In this document: positions 31,892 to 40,015 of the stretch, in pieces
How positions within the stretch are numbered: position 1 is the first letter of the stretch
Layout of the letters: each line of letters starts with the position of its first letter
From: JALZIF01 sp964584905
GTDB lineage: Bacteria > Gemmatimonadota > Gemmatimonadetes > Gemmatimonadales > Gemmatimonadaceae
DNA: 49,284 nucleotides
Direction of reading: 5' to 3'
NCBI GenBank assembly: GCA_964584905.1
Contig: CAZPCC010000363.1
Coordinates: forward strand, 1-49,284
The notes under the pieces: model-generated
Databases searched by the model: none
Seen by the model: the letters and a program-made list of their open reading frames with translations, nothing else
Told to the model about the DNA's origin: nothing
Position numbers and translations under genes: made by a program

Positions 31892-32731
31892 ATGTCCTCG
31901 CCACTTGCCCCTCTAGAGCAGCTGATTCAGCGCGTGGATGCCAGCGTGGACGGCGCTCCGTCGCTCGAGACGCTGGCGACGGGGTTTCCTACGCTGGACC
32001 GCTTGCTGGGCGGCGGTGTCCGCCGCGGCGATCTCATCGTGCTCGGCGGCGACGTAGGGGTTGGGAAATCGGCGCTGGCGCTGGCGATCGCGGTGCGGGC
32101 TGCTGCCCAGCGGTCGGAGGTGGCGTTCTTCTCGGGTGAGATGACCGTCGAACGCGTGCTCGAGCGAGCGCTCGCGATGGAAGGTCGGGCTAGGATCGAC
32201 GATATGCGCACCGGCGCGCTCGATGAGCAGGCGCGCGCCGGTATCGGCGCGGCGGCCCTTCGCCTTCGCGACACGATGCCCAGGTTCGCGAGGATCGCGC
32301 GCGAGGGGGTGGACTCGTTGGCGACGGAAATCGCCGCGCTCGCCGACACGGAGCTGGTGGTGGTGGACTCGCTCTCGAGTTTGCCGTTAGGTGACAAGGG
32401 CGAAGCCGAGGCAATGGCCTCCGCGGTGCGAACGCTCAAGCGGACGGCCGTCGAAGCGCGGGTCGCGCTGATCGTCACGACATCGCTCCCGCGTCTCGAC
32501 CGCAGCCGTGCGGATCCGCGGCCGGTGCTCGACGACTTCGGCGCATTGGGGTCGGTCGTTCAGCTGGCCGACATCGTACTCGGCGTGTTTCGCGAAGAGA
32601 TGTATCGCCCGGGGCATGGCACGGAAGGGGGCACCGAGCTGTTGCTGCTCAAGAACCGCAACGGCAACACCGGCTATCTCGATCTGTATTTCTACAAGGA
32701 GTGGATGCGGTTCGAAGACATGGTGGATTGA
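31892..32731 (+). CDS. Stand-alone DnaB-like (SF4) ATPase
   Basis: A 279-residue protein from ATG 31892 that corresponds only to the C-terminal RecA-fold domain of DnaB. It has GFPTLDRLLGGGVRRGDLIV, Walker A GGDVGVGKS (52-60), the DnaB-type SGEMTVERVLERALAMEGRA, Walker B ELVVVDS (154-160) and the C-terminal RNGNTGYLDLYFYKEWMRFE, which corresponds to the DnaB end. The N-terminal primase-binding domain and linker helix are missing, so it is not the replicative helicase. It could be a DNA- or protein-remodelling ATPase in the RadA/KaiC/DnaB group. Its neighbours give no hint. The stop codon is followed at once by another heptad array. Confidence 0.85.
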   Translation: MSSPLAPLEQLIQRVDASVDGAPSLETLATGFPTLDRLLGGGVRRGDLIVLGGDVGVGKSALALAIAVRAAAQRSEVAFFSGEMTVERVLERALAMEGRARIDDMRTGALDEQARAGIGAAALRLRDTMPRFARIAREGVDSLATEIAALADTELVVVDSLSSLPLGDKGEAEAMASAVRTLKRTAVEARVALIVTTSLPRLDRSRADPRPVLDDFGALGSVVQLADIVLGVFREEMYRPGHGTEGGTELLLLKNRNGNTGYLDLYFYKEWMRFEDMVD

Positions 32732-32831
32732 GCGACGCGGGACGCGCGACGCGCGACGAGCGACGCGGGTAGTGAGATGCGAGCTGCGTGGTCGAGCTAG
32801 TCCTCGCAACTCGCATCTCTCATCTCTTTTC
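32732..32831. repeat. Two heptad arrays between convergent genes
   Basis: First array 32732-32766: GCGACGC, GGGACGC, GCGACGC, GCGACGA, GCGACGC. Second array 32804-32831: CGCAACT, CGCATCT, CTCATCT, CTTTTCG-type units. Together they fill almost the whole gap between the DnaB-like stop (32731) and the symporter stop (32833). The GC-rich first array has internal dyads and may help terminate transcription. Confidence 0.8.
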
Positions 32832-32832
32832 G

Positions 32833-34515
32833 CTAAGGGGCGCGAATGCGCCGGACGAGCTCCCGCACATCGTCAGGCGGCGGAGGCGTGAAGCGGCTCA
32901 CGCCCAGGCAAACCGCGAAGTTGAGCATCATTCCGATCGTGCCGACCCCCTGGGCGTTTATCCCGAAGAAGTCCGGGATCACCGGCTCGGCGGCGCCGAA
33001 GATCTGCGGAGCGCGAATCAGGCCGATCGTTATGGCGGTGAACGCCAGCCCGATGATCATTCCGGCGATCGCGCCCTCCTTGGTGGTGCGATCGGAAAAA
33101 ATGCCGAGGACGATGACGGGAAAGAAGCTGGCCGCGGCGAGACCGAAGGCGAACGCCACCACCTCGGCAACGAATCCCGGCGGATTGATGCCGAACCACC
33201 CGGCCACCACCACCGCCATCGCGATCACGACGCGCCCGACCGTCAGGCTCTGGCGATCAGTGGCGGATGGATTGATCAGATGGCCATACACGTCGTGGGC
33301 GACCGCGCTGGAGATGACGATCAGCAGCCCGGACGCCGTGGAAAGCGCCGCGGCCAGCCCGCCGGCGGCGACGAGCGCAATGATGAAGGGAGCCAGCCGC
33401 GCGATCTCGGGCAGCGCCAGGACGATGATGTCCCGATCGATCGCCGCCGAAATCGCCGGACCGGCCGCGGTCGCCCTGGCGCCGAACAGTTCCGCCGCCT
33501 GAACGATGCCGTCGCCGTTCGAATCCTGCAGGTTGATCAGACCAGTTTGGGTCCAGTTCTGTACCCAACCGACCGCTTGAACCTGTTCGATAGGCTGATC
33601 GGCCAGCGTGCTCAACACATAGTACTTCGCGAATATGGCCACCGTTGGCGCGGTGGTGTACAGCAGCGCGATGAACAGCAATGCCCAGCCGGTGCTCCAC
33701 CGTGCCGCACGCACCGACCGCACGGTGTAGAAGCGCACGATCACGTGCGGCAGGCCGGCCGTACCGACCATCAGGGCGATGGTCATCAGAAGCACGTTCA
33801 TGCGACTCAGCTCGGTAAACGGCCGCGCGTATTGCGTCAGTCCCAGGTCCTGGGTGATCTGATTGAGCTTGGGAAGCACCTCGGCGATTGCAAGCTGAGG
33901 CACCGGATTGCCGGTGAGCAGGAACGCTATCGCTATGGCCGGCGCCAGATAGGCGAAGATGAGCACGCAGTACTGCGCGATCTGCGTGTAGGTGATCCCC
34001 TTCATGCCGCCGAGGATGGCGTAGAATGCGACGATCACCATGCCTATCATGACGCCGATGGTGACGTCGACCTCGAGAAAGCGGCTGAACACCACTCCGA
34101 CGCCCCGCATCTGGCCGGCGACGTAGGTAAAGGAAACGAAGATCGCGGCGATTACGGCCACCACGCGCGCGGTCGTCGAGTAGTAGCGGTCTCCGACGAA
34201 ATCGGGCACCGTGTACTTGCCGAACTTGCGGAGAAAAGGCGCGAGGAGCAGGGCGAGCAACACGTAGCCGCCGGTCCACCCCATGAGATACACGGCACCA
34301 TCGTACCCGAGGAAGGCGATTATGCCGGCCATCGAAATGAAACTGGCCGCACTCATCCAGTCAGCGGCGGTCGCCATTCCGTTTCCTAACGCGCCAACGT
34401 TCTGGCCGGCCACGTAGAAGCCCGCTGTCGTCTTCACTCGCGTTGCCAGCGCAATGCCGATGTAGAGCGCGAACGTGACCGCGATCATGAGCAGGGACCA
34501 GCGTTCGATCGACAT
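32833..34515 (-). CDS. Sodium:solute symporter, large subunit
   Basis: A 560-residue inner-membrane protein of the sodium:solute symporter family (acetate/DctU-type, VC_2705-like group). About 13 membrane helices are visible. Diagnostic phrases: AGQNVGALGNGMATAADWMSA (residues about 36-56), FLGYDGAVYLMGWTGGY, FRKFGKYTVPDFVGDRYYS-type block, GGMKGITYTQIAQY, GTAGLPHVIVRFYT and GLAAALSTASGLLIVISSAV. It couples sodium entry to uptake of an organic acid; the substrate is not certain. The start is ATG 34515; an upstream in-frame reading would translate the GAAGTGC array. It works with the small DUF4212 subunit encoded just upstream. Confidence 0.94.
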   Translation of the reverse strand: MSIERWSLLMIAVTFALYIGIALATRVKTTAGFYVAGQNVGALGNGMATAADWMSAASFISMAGIIAFLGYDGAVYLMGWTGGYVLLALLLAPFLRKFGKYTVPDFVGDRYYSTTARVVAVIAAIFVSFTYVAGQMRGVGVVFSRFLEVDVTIGVMIGMVIVAFYAILGGMKGITYTQIAQYCVLIFAYLAPAIAIAFLLTGNPVPQLAIAEVLPKLNQITQDLGLTQYARPFTELSRMNVLLMTIALMVGTAGLPHVIVRFYTVRSVRAARWSTGWALLFIALLYTTAPTVAIFAKYYVLSTLADQPIEQVQAVGWVQNWTQTGLINLQDSNGDGIVQAAELFGARATAAGPAISAAIDRDIIVLALPEIARLAPFIIALVAAGGLAAALSTASGLLIVISSAVAHDVYGHLINPSATDRQSLTVGRVVIAMAVVVAGWFGINPPGFVAEVVAFAFGLAAASFFPVIVLGIFSDRTTKEGAIAGMIIGLAFTAITIGLIRAPQIFGAAEPVIPDFFGINAQGVGTIGMMLNFAVCLGVSRFTPPPPDDVRELVRRIRAP

Positions 34516-34544
34516 GAAGTTGAGTCTGGGATCGCGGATGGACT

Positions 34545-34612
34545 GAAGTGCGAAGTGCGAAGTGCGAAGTGCGAAGTGCGAAGTGCGAAGTGCGAGATGC
34601 GAGATGCGAGAT
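34545..34612. repeat. Heptad array (GAAGTGC)n
   Basis: The longest clean array here: GAAGTGC repeated about six times, then GAGATGC units. It lies 30 bp upstream of the symporter start, in the leader between the two symporter genes. Confidence 0.92.
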
Positions 34613-34648
34613 CGGGAAGCGTGCATCAGGCGATGTTTGTTTCCCCCA

Positions 34649-34676
34649 AGCCCCGATCCCCTGGCCCCTAGTCCCG
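34649..34676. repeat. Degenerate heptad array at DUF4212 stop
   Basis: AGCCCCG, ATCCCCT, GGCCCCT, AGTCCCG: four 7-bp units that contain the stop codon of the small symporter subunit. The unit resembles the array at 177-207 that also holds a stop codon. Confidence 0.7.
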
Positions 34677-34922
34677 CGTTATGTACGCCTTAAGATCCAG
34701 CCGGTCGGCCATCCACGCATTCACGAAGATCAGGATCACGAAGACGTAGATCGAACCCTGCTGGCCCATCCAGAATCCGAACGGAACCCCGCCAATCGAA
34801 AGGGTATTGAGCTGCTCGACGAACAGAATGCTCATCACAGGGCCAACGAGCGCCCAGATGGCAAGCAGGATCGCGATGCGGCGGAGCGTGGAGCGCCAGT
34901 GGGCGCGATGGTCGAATGTCAC
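34668..34922 (-). CDS. Symporter small subunit (DUF4212)
   Basis: An 84-residue protein from GTG 34922 (MTFDHRAHWRSTLRRIAILL); GTG 34973 would add 17 residues and is an alternative. Two membrane helices follow a basic lead: IAILLAIWALVGPVMSILFV and FWMGQQGSIYVFVILIFVNA, with the typical NTLSIGGVPFGFWMGQQGS loop of DUF4212. These small proteins are encoded directly before a sodium:solute symporter and are thought to be its partner subunit, as here. The gap to the large subunit is 152 bp and is mostly heptad array, unusually long for such a pair. Confidence 0.9.
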   Translation of the reverse strand: MTFDHRAHWRSTLRRIAILLAIWALVGPVMSILFVEQLNTLSIGGVPFGFWMGQQGSIYVFVILIFVNAWMADRLDLKAYITRD

Positions 34923-35315
34923 GTGGAGAGTCGTAGCGGGAAACCGGCACGGCGAACGCGCGGGAGTCTGCACATCTCGACGGCGGAGTGCAATGGGAGG
35001 CGCGTGCAGGCGGCGCTTCCCCGTCTACGCTACGCCCGTGCCTCCGTACAGTCGGACCGCGGTTGCGAGAAGAGGGGTCACCCTGGAGGAACGGGGAACG
35101 ACCGGCCGGTTTCCGCCAGCTTCCAGTGCGAAAGACCCCGCCGCGCCCCGAAAAGAATGTGGCTACCCCCATCGACATTTGACACCCGATGTCACATTTT
35201 AGCGACCCGGTTCACTTTCCACATCGTATCCGCAGCTGTGCCAGGCTCGGGAATGTCATCGGGTTGCTCCACCCGCCTCTGATTCGTCAGGCTGATGGAG
35301 TAGGCAACCAGGAAA
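34923..35315. other. Divergent intergenic region with small dyad
   Basis: No gene is supported in these 393 bases. TGACA-CCCGA-TGTCA (35180-35194) is a 5-bp-arm dyad overlapping a perfect -35 word TTGACA (35179-35184), in an AT-richer stretch; a matching -10 at 17 bp is not obvious. It may hold the promoter and an operator for the gene at 35316. Confidence 0.4.
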
Positions 35316-36122
35316 ATGCACTCCGTCGCGTCCCTGCTCGGCGCCAAGTCCAGTCAGACCGTCGTCCCCGTGCCGCCCATGTCTTTAGGAATCCCCAAAG
35401 AGTGCCCGCACGAACTCCGTCCGGGCGTCACCGTGTGCCTCCACTGCCGCCGCGCCGAGATGGACATTGCGCGCGCCAAGGTCGCACGAGTGGGAGTCCG
35501 AGCGGGAGCAGTGGGCCTGACCCTCGCAGTAACCGTGGCATTTGTGGTATCGGGCTCCGACGCACTGAAGGATTCCGCCCAGGTGCCGACGAGCAGCACG
35601 CCCTCGGTTGAGCTGCCCAGCCTGGCAGTAGCGGTGAGCACCCTTCCCGACAGCGCGGTCAGTCCCCCTGTGAGGGCTGCCGCACGAAGTTCCGCGGAGG
35701 TGAACGCCTCCGCACAGCGTCCGGCTCCGCCGGTTGCACAGCCTACGCCGCGGCCGCTTGGGCCCCTGGTGGCCCCTGGCCGCACCGAGATGGGCGACGG
35801 GCTCTACATCGAGCGCGCCGGTGAGACGGTCACCGTTCACTTCGATACGCCGACGACCCGAACCCGGCGCCGGGACAAGTTCGAAAGCGTGGTTCGCCGC
35901 ACGCTGCCCGAAGTCTACGGCTCCGCCGCCGAAGCAATCCTTTCGAACATTCCTGAAGGAACGCTCGTCGATCCGGCGATCATGGTCACCGATATTGCCG
36001 AGCGCGGGCGCGGGGTAAGGCTGGATTCGGGCGACGGATGGAAGTTCTCACTCTGGCCCGAGACTCGGCCGGGCGAGGATGGGCCGCTCGTCGTGAGCTA
36101 TCGCGTGGCGGTGACTCAGTAG
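35316..36122 (+). CDS. One-helix membrane protein with Cys-rich N-terminus
   Basis: A 268-residue protein from ATG 35316 (AGGA nearby); ATG 35379 is an alternative. The cytoplasmic N-terminus has ECPHELRPGVTVCLHCRRAE, with Cys at about 30, 41 and 44 and a His at 32: a degenerate zinc-ribbon pattern. One membrane helix follows (about 59-79). A long Pro/Ser/Ala-rich linker (80-160) leads to a C-terminal domain of about 100 residues (GLYIERAGETVTVHFDTP, FESVVRRTLPEVYG, VSYRVAVTQ). The topology suggests a periplasmic C-terminal domain on a flexible tether. I do not recognise the family. The 275 bases up to yebC hold GC-rich dyads and a promoter element only. Confidence 0.72.
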   Translation: MHSVASLLGAKSSQTVVPVPPMSLGIPKECPHELRPGVTVCLHCRRAEMDIARAKVARVGVRAGAVGLTLAVTVAFVVSGSDALKDSAQVPTSSTPSVELPSLAVAVSTLPDSAVSPPVRAAARSSAEVNASAQRPAPPVAQPTPRPLGPLVAPGRTEMGDGLYIERAGETVTVHFDTPTTRTRRRDKFESVVRRTLPEVYGSAAEAILSNIPEGTLVDPAIMVTDIAERGRGVRLDSGDGWKFSLWPETRPGEDGPLVVSYRVAVTQ

Positions 36123-36325
36123 CGTGCGACTGGGCCGGCGAAGGCAACCGCCGCCTTCGTATCCACGTTAGGTCGCCGGGCACCGGCTTGGCCGGAAGGC
36201 CGGCGTGGCCCTGGTTTTCCGCTTCACCGCCGGGACGGGGTGGCCTTGCTCCCAGCTTTCGCAGGTGGCAGCCGTCTCCCTCCTCTCCGAGCCAGCCAGC
36301 GATTCGCCGTGCCTCGGACGCCGCG

Positions 36326-36331
36326 TATATT
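36326..36331 (+). promoter_or_regulatory. -10 element upstream of yebC
   Basis: TATATT followed by G, with a weak -35 (TTCGCC) 17 bp upstream, 66 nt before the yebC ATG. The same TATATTG word occurs upstream of ruvB. Confidence 0.4.
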
Positions 36332-36397
36332 GTCGCGAACGGGCGAGCGCCATTCCCGCGGCCCGTGCACTTACGCAGACCCGTAGCGATCCGCATC

Positions 36398-37162
36398 ATG
36401 GCCGGTCACAGCAAATGGAAGCAGATCAAGCACTACAAGGCCGCCACGGACGCGAAGCGTGGCGCGCTGTTCACCAAGTTGATCCGCGAGATCACGGTTG
36501 CCGCCCGCCAGGGCGGGGGTGATCCGTCGGGCAACCCCCGCCTGCGAACGGCGATCGACACCGCGAAGAACGCCTCGATGCCCAAGGACAATATCGAACG
36601 AGCGGTCAAGAAGGGGACGGGCGAGTTGGAAGGGGTGGACTACCAGGAAGTCGCGTACGAAGCGTATGCTCCTGGTGGGGTGGCGATGATCATCCAGGCC
36701 CTCACCGACAACCCGACACGCACGGTGGCCGATGTACGGTTCAAGCTGTCGCGATCCGGCGGCAACCTGGGTGCCACGAACTCGGTTGCCTGGATGTTCG
36801 AGCGCAAGGGACAGATCTATCTTGACGCGACGCGTTATGCAGATGAGGAAGCGGCACTCGAATCCGCGCTCGTCGCGGGGGCAGAGGACTTCATCCGCGA
36901 CGGGGAGCAGTACACGATAACGACCGATCCTACACAGCTCCATATGGTGCTTGCCGCGCTTCAGGAATCGGGCATCGAGGCCAGCGAGTCGGAGATCGCC
37001 ATGATTCCGAAGAACACCGTGCGGGTCGAAGGGAGGAATGCGGAGTCGGTGCTCAAGCTCATCGAGGACCTCGAGGATCTGGATGATGTGCAGAAGGTCG
37101 CGGCGAACTTCGACATTGATTTCGAAGAGCTCGAGAAGCAGGAATTAGGAAATAGGAATTAG
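36398..37162 (+). CDS. yebC: YebC/PmpR family protein
   Basis: A 254-residue full-length YebC-family protein. The hallmark N-terminus MAGHSKWKQIKHYKAATDAK is present, then GGGDPSGNPRLRTAIDTAKN, MPKDNIERAVKKGTGE, GGNLGATNSVAWMFERKG and the C-terminal EDLDDVQKVAANFDIDFEE. Members bind DNA as regulators and some relieve ribosome stalling at proline stretches. In many bacteria yebC precedes ruvC, as here, although a 500-bp gap separates them. The last residues (ELGNRN) and the stop codon come from a heptad array, so the natural C-terminus has been replaced or extended. Confidence 0.96.
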   Translation: MAGHSKWKQIKHYKAATDAKRGALFTKLIREITVAARQGGGDPSGNPRLRTAIDTAKNASMPKDNIERAVKKGTGELEGVDYQEVAYEAYAPGGVAMIIQALTDNPTRTVADVRFKLSRSGGNLGATNSVAWMFERKGQIYLDATRYADEEAALESALVAGAEDFIRDGEQYTITTDPTQLHMVLAALQESGIEASESEIAMIPKNTVRVEGRNAESVLKLIEDLEDLDDVQKVAANFDIDFEELEKQELGNRN

Positions 37163-37219
37163 GAATTAGGAAACAGGAACAGGAAAGAGGAACCGGGAAC
37201 CAGGATCTGGAATCAGGAA
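37141..37219. repeat. Heptad array (GGAATTA)n at yebC stop
   Basis: About eleven units close to GGAATTA / GGAAACA / GGAACC, mostly 7 bp long. The first units encode the end of YebC and its stop codon. AT-rich compared with the rest of the window. Confidence 0.88.
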
Positions 37220-37370
37220 ACGGCGCTCTTCGGGGAACGGAGCGGGTTGGTATGTTGTGGTGTGGATCCACGGACTCTCGCAGCGCCTTGAAGCACAATC
37301 ACAAGTCTTTCATCAGTTGCCTGACCTTTGCCAGAGGCACCACCTGACGACTGAACAGCCAACCGAAGGT

Positions 37371-37462
37371 AACCGCAGATTACGCAGATGGGTTCGCATA
37401 CTCGGCGGCTCACGGCTCGCGTGACTGAGCATCTGCGAAATCTGCGAAATTTGCGGCTGGTT
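37371..37462. repeat. Imperfect inverted repeat (GCAGATTACGCAGAT type)
   Basis: The left arm AACCGCAGATTACGCAGATG (37371-37390) and right arm CATCTGCGAAATCTGCGAAA continuing to about 37462 are imperfect reverse complements, separated by about 40 bp with its own small dyad. The right arm itself repeats ATCTGCGAA. Similar 'CGCAGATTACGCAGAT' elements are, to my memory, scattered in genomes of several environmental phyla. The remaining sequence between 37220 and 37610 holds no gene. Confidence 0.65.
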
Positions 37463-37609
37463 GTTTCTGAAGATGCGAGAACTCACTCGATCCTGACGAT
37501 CAGACAAGACTCAAATGTGGTTGCTCAGTTTCAACCAGTGCGACACTTGGTATTGAGGGCATGAGACCGACAGCTCGAGAATGGCCACACGATCACCTCG
37601 GAGCCCTCT

Positions 37610-37662
37610 ATTCCCGTTCCCGTTCCCGTTTTCGATTCCCGTTTCCCGTTTCCCGTTTTCCC
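37610..37662. repeat. Pyrimidine-rich array (TTCCCGT)n before ruvC
   Basis: Units of 6-7 bp: TTCCCGT, TCCCGT, CCCGTTT and variants. It ends 8 nt before the TTG start of ruvC. It is close to the reverse complement of the GGGAA-type array near yjbQ. Confidence 0.85.
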
Positions 37663-37670
37663 TAACGCCC

Positions 37671-38162
37671 TTGATCGTCCTCGGCATCGATCCTGGCACG
37701 GCAGTCACCGGCTACGGGGTGGTGGAGGGTGCCGGTCCGCCTTTCACGCTGCTCGAATGCGGCGTGGTGCGCACGACGGCGTCGGTGTCGCTGGGAACAC
37801 GCCTGCTGGAGATTCACGATGGCGTGGCGGCGCTGATCGCCCGCCACCGGCCGGCAGCGATCGCTGTTGAAGACGTGTTCTATGCGCGTAACGTGCGCAC
37901 GGCACTAGTACTCGGCCATGCACGCGGGGTAGTGCTGCTAGCCGCCGAGCAGGCCGGCATAACGATTGCCGAATATCCGCCGGCGGAGATCAAGAAGGCG
38001 GTGACCGGAACGGGGGCGGCGACCAAGGAGCAGGTGCAATTCATGGTGGCGCAACTGCTTCGGTTGCGCGCGGCGCCCCAGCCCTCGGACGCGGCCGACG
38101 GGGTAGCCGCCGCGCTCACATATTTGATGAGCCTGCCGTTGCGCCTGGCGCGAATCGGGTGA
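37671..38162 (+). CDS. ruvC: Holliday junction endonuclease RuvC
   Basis: A 163-residue resolvase that cuts Holliday junctions made in recombination. The start is TTG 37671, which gives the canonical MIVLGIDPGTAVTGYGVVEG; longer readings translate the repeat array. The catalytic acids are D7, E67 (VEDVFYA), D140 and D143 (SDAADG). All are intact. Its TGA stop overlaps the ruvA GTG by 4 nt. No ribosome binding site lies between the array and the TTG. Confidence 0.96.
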   Translation: MIVLGIDPGTAVTGYGVVEGAGPPFTLLECGVVRTTASVSLGTRLLEIHDGVAALIARHRPAAIAVEDVFYARNVRTALVLGHARGVVLLAAEQAGITIAEYPPAEIKKAVTGTGAATKEQVQFMVAQLLRLRAAPQPSDAADGVAAALTYLMSLPLRLARIG

Positions 38163-38761
38163 TAGCCCGTGTGGAAGGAACGCTCGCCGCGCGCGACCTC
38201 GACAAGGTGGAGATCACCACGGAGGGAGGTGTCACCTACGAGCTCTCGATTCCGCTCTCGGTGTTCGAGGGGCTTCCGGCGGTCGGCGACAGGATCGCCT
38301 TGCACACGCAGCTCATCGTGCGCGACGACGCGTGGCTGCTCTACGGCTTCGCCAACATGTTCGAGCGGCGGGTGTTCTCCCGCTTGATGACTGCCACCGG
38401 CGTCGGCCCGGCATTGGCGTTAGGCATTCTGTCGGCGTTGTCGGCGGAGCGGGTGGTGCGGGCGATTCGCGAGGGGGACATTGCCGCACTGCAGGGAGTG
38501 CCGCGGGTGGGCCGGAAGAAAGCGGAGCGCCTGATTCTGGAGTTGGCGGACAAGCTGGAGGATCTGGGGGTGGCATCCGCCGCGGCGGGCGGCGGAACCC
38601 GCACGGCAGCGGTGGACGACGCCGCGCGCGCACTCGTTTCGCTCGGCTATTCGCAGGGCGAAGCAGACCAGGCGCTGCGCCTGGCGCTCGATGACGGTGG
38701 CCGTGGGATGGACGCCGCGCCACTCATTCGTCTGGCCCTATCAAAGGTGAAAGCGAGATGA
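38159..38761 (+). CDS. ruvA: Holliday junction DNA-binding protein RuvA
   Basis: A 200-residue RuvA. The N-terminal OB domain (MIARVEGTLAARDLDKVEIT, AWLLYGFANMFERRVFSRL) is followed by two helix-hairpin-helix motifs, ATGVGPALALGILSAL and LQGVPRVGRKKAERLILEL, and a C-terminal domain (ARALVSLGYSQGEADQAL) that contacts RuvB. GTG 38159 overlaps ruvC (GTGA). Its own stop overlaps the next gene's ATG (ATGA), so ruvC, ruvA and the aminotransferase are translationally coupled. Confidence 0.97.
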   Translation: MIARVEGTLAARDLDKVEITTEGGVTYELSIPLSVFEGLPAVGDRIALHTQLIVRDDAWLLYGFANMFERRVFSRLMTATGVGPALALGILSALSAERVVRAIREGDIAALQGVPRVGRKKAERLILELADKLEDLGVASAAAGGGTRTAAVDDAARALVSLGYSQGEADQALRLALDDGGRGMDAAPLIRLALSKVKAR

Positions 38762-39918
38762 CCGGAGCAGCACGCTGCGCGACGTTCACCGAGAGCGTGA
38801 TTCGCGAAATGACGCGGATCGCCAACGATGCGGACGCGATCAACCTCGCGCAGGGATTCCCCGATTTCCCGATGCCCGCGCCGATGAAGGATGCTGCATG
38901 CGCCGCAATCCAGGGAGACATCAACCAATACGCGGTCACATGGGGCGCCCCCGCCCTGCGACTTGCAATCGCCGAGAAATACCACCGGTGGTACGGCATG
39001 GAGGTCGATCCCGAACGGGAGATCACGGTCACCTGCGGCGCGACCGAGGCTATGGCGTCGGTTTTCCTGGCGCTGATCGATCCCGGCGATGAAGTCATCG
39101 TGCTCGAGCCGTTCTACGAGAACTACGGTCCCGACGCGATTCTGGCCGGCGCCAAGCCGGTGTTCGTCCCGATGGAGCGTCCGGACTGGACACTCGACCC
39201 CGAGCGGCTGCGAGCCGCGTTCACGCCGCGTACCAGGGCGATAATCGTCAACACCCCGCACAACCCCACCGGGCGCGTGCTCACGCGCGGCGAGTGCGAC
39301 CTGATCGCCGAGCTGTGCCGCGAGCACGATGTGTGGGCGATCACCGATGAGATCTACGAACATATTCGTTATGCGGGCGACCACCACGTGCTGGCCACCT
39401 GGCCCGGCATGCGAGAGCGCACGATCACCATATCGGGGTTGTCCAAGACTTTCAGCTGCACCGGATGGCGGCTCGGCTACGCCGTCGCGCCTCCCGACGC
39501 GACGCTGCCGATTCGCAAGGTGCACGACTTTCTCACCGTCGGCGCACCGGCTCCGCTGCAGGCCGCGGGCGCGCTGGCAATGGCCTTCGATGCGGACTAC
39601 TACAATCACCTGGGGCTGGACTACCGCGATCGCCGCGAAACGATCGGCAATGCCCTGTCGGCGGCCGGTTTCCGCTTCACGCTTCCCGAGGGCGCCTATT
39701 ACATACTCGCCGACTTCTCCGACCTCAGCGAGCTTGGCGATGTGGACTTCGCCAAGTGGATGACGCGCGAGATCGGCGTGGCAACGGTGCCTGGATCGAG
39801 CTTCTATCACGATCCCGCGCTCGGCCGCTCGCTCGTAAGGTTCGCCTTCTGCAAATCGCGGGAGACACTGCTCCGAGCGGCCGAGCGGCTGGCGGAGGTA
39901 CGCAGCGGCGTGCTGTAG
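38758..39918 (+). CDS. Class I/II aminotransferase
   Basis: A 386-residue PLP enzyme of fold type I. It has INLAQGFPDFPMPAPMKDAA, the NTPHNPTGRVLTRGE block with the pyridine-ring-region Asn, ITDEIYEHIRY and the Schiff-base Lys in SGLSKTFSCTGWRLGYA, with the phosphate-binding Arg later (SLVRFAFCK). It is closest by eye to the aspartate/methionine/kynurenine aminotransferase group (YbdL-like). It is inserted between ruvA and ruvB and overlaps ruvA by 4 nt. The link to recombination is not obvious; it may simply be carried by the operon. Confidence 0.92.
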   Translation: MTGAARCATFTESVIREMTRIANDADAINLAQGFPDFPMPAPMKDAACAAIQGDINQYAVTWGAPALRLAIAEKYHRWYGMEVDPEREITVTCGATEAMASVFLALIDPGDEVIVLEPFYENYGPDAILAGAKPVFVPMERPDWTLDPERLRAAFTPRTRAIIVNTPHNPTGRVLTRGECDLIAELCREHDVWAITDEIYEHIRYAGDHHVLATWPGMRERTITISGLSKTFSCTGWRLGYAVAPPDATLPIRKVHDFLTVGAPAPLQAAGALAMAFDADYYNHLGLDYRDRRETIGNALSAAGFRFTLPEGAYYILADFSDLSELGDVDFAKWMTREIGVATVPGSSFYHDPALGRSLVRFAFCKSRETLLRAAERLAEVRSGVL

Positions 39919-39942
39919 TGGTTTGTCGCCGCGTCCGAGCCC

Positions 39943-39948
39943 TATATT
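39943..39948 (+). promoter_or_regulatory. -10 element upstream of ruvB
   Basis: TATATT followed by G, 88 nt before the ruvB ATG and 24 nt after the aminotransferase stop. It suggests that ruvB has its own promoter in addition to read-through. Confidence 0.4.
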
Positions 39949-40015
39949 GCCCTCAGGCCCGCCTGACTCCCCGTCGCCGTTTGCCTTGCGATCCGGGACC
40001 GCGGCGCTCGTGTTT

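Noticed and set aside
32788..34389. A 533-codon open frame antisense to the symporter gene
   Set aside because: It is rich in Asp/His/Gly/Arg with no domain, and the opposite frame gives a full symporter. It is a GC-codon shadow.
34545..34612. Regular direct repeats taken as a possible CRISPR array
   Set aside because: The units are 7 bp with no spacers, and no cas genes are present.
34516..34626. N-terminal extension of the symporter
   Set aside because: It reads HFALRTSHFALRTSHFAL, which is the GAAGTGC array translated.
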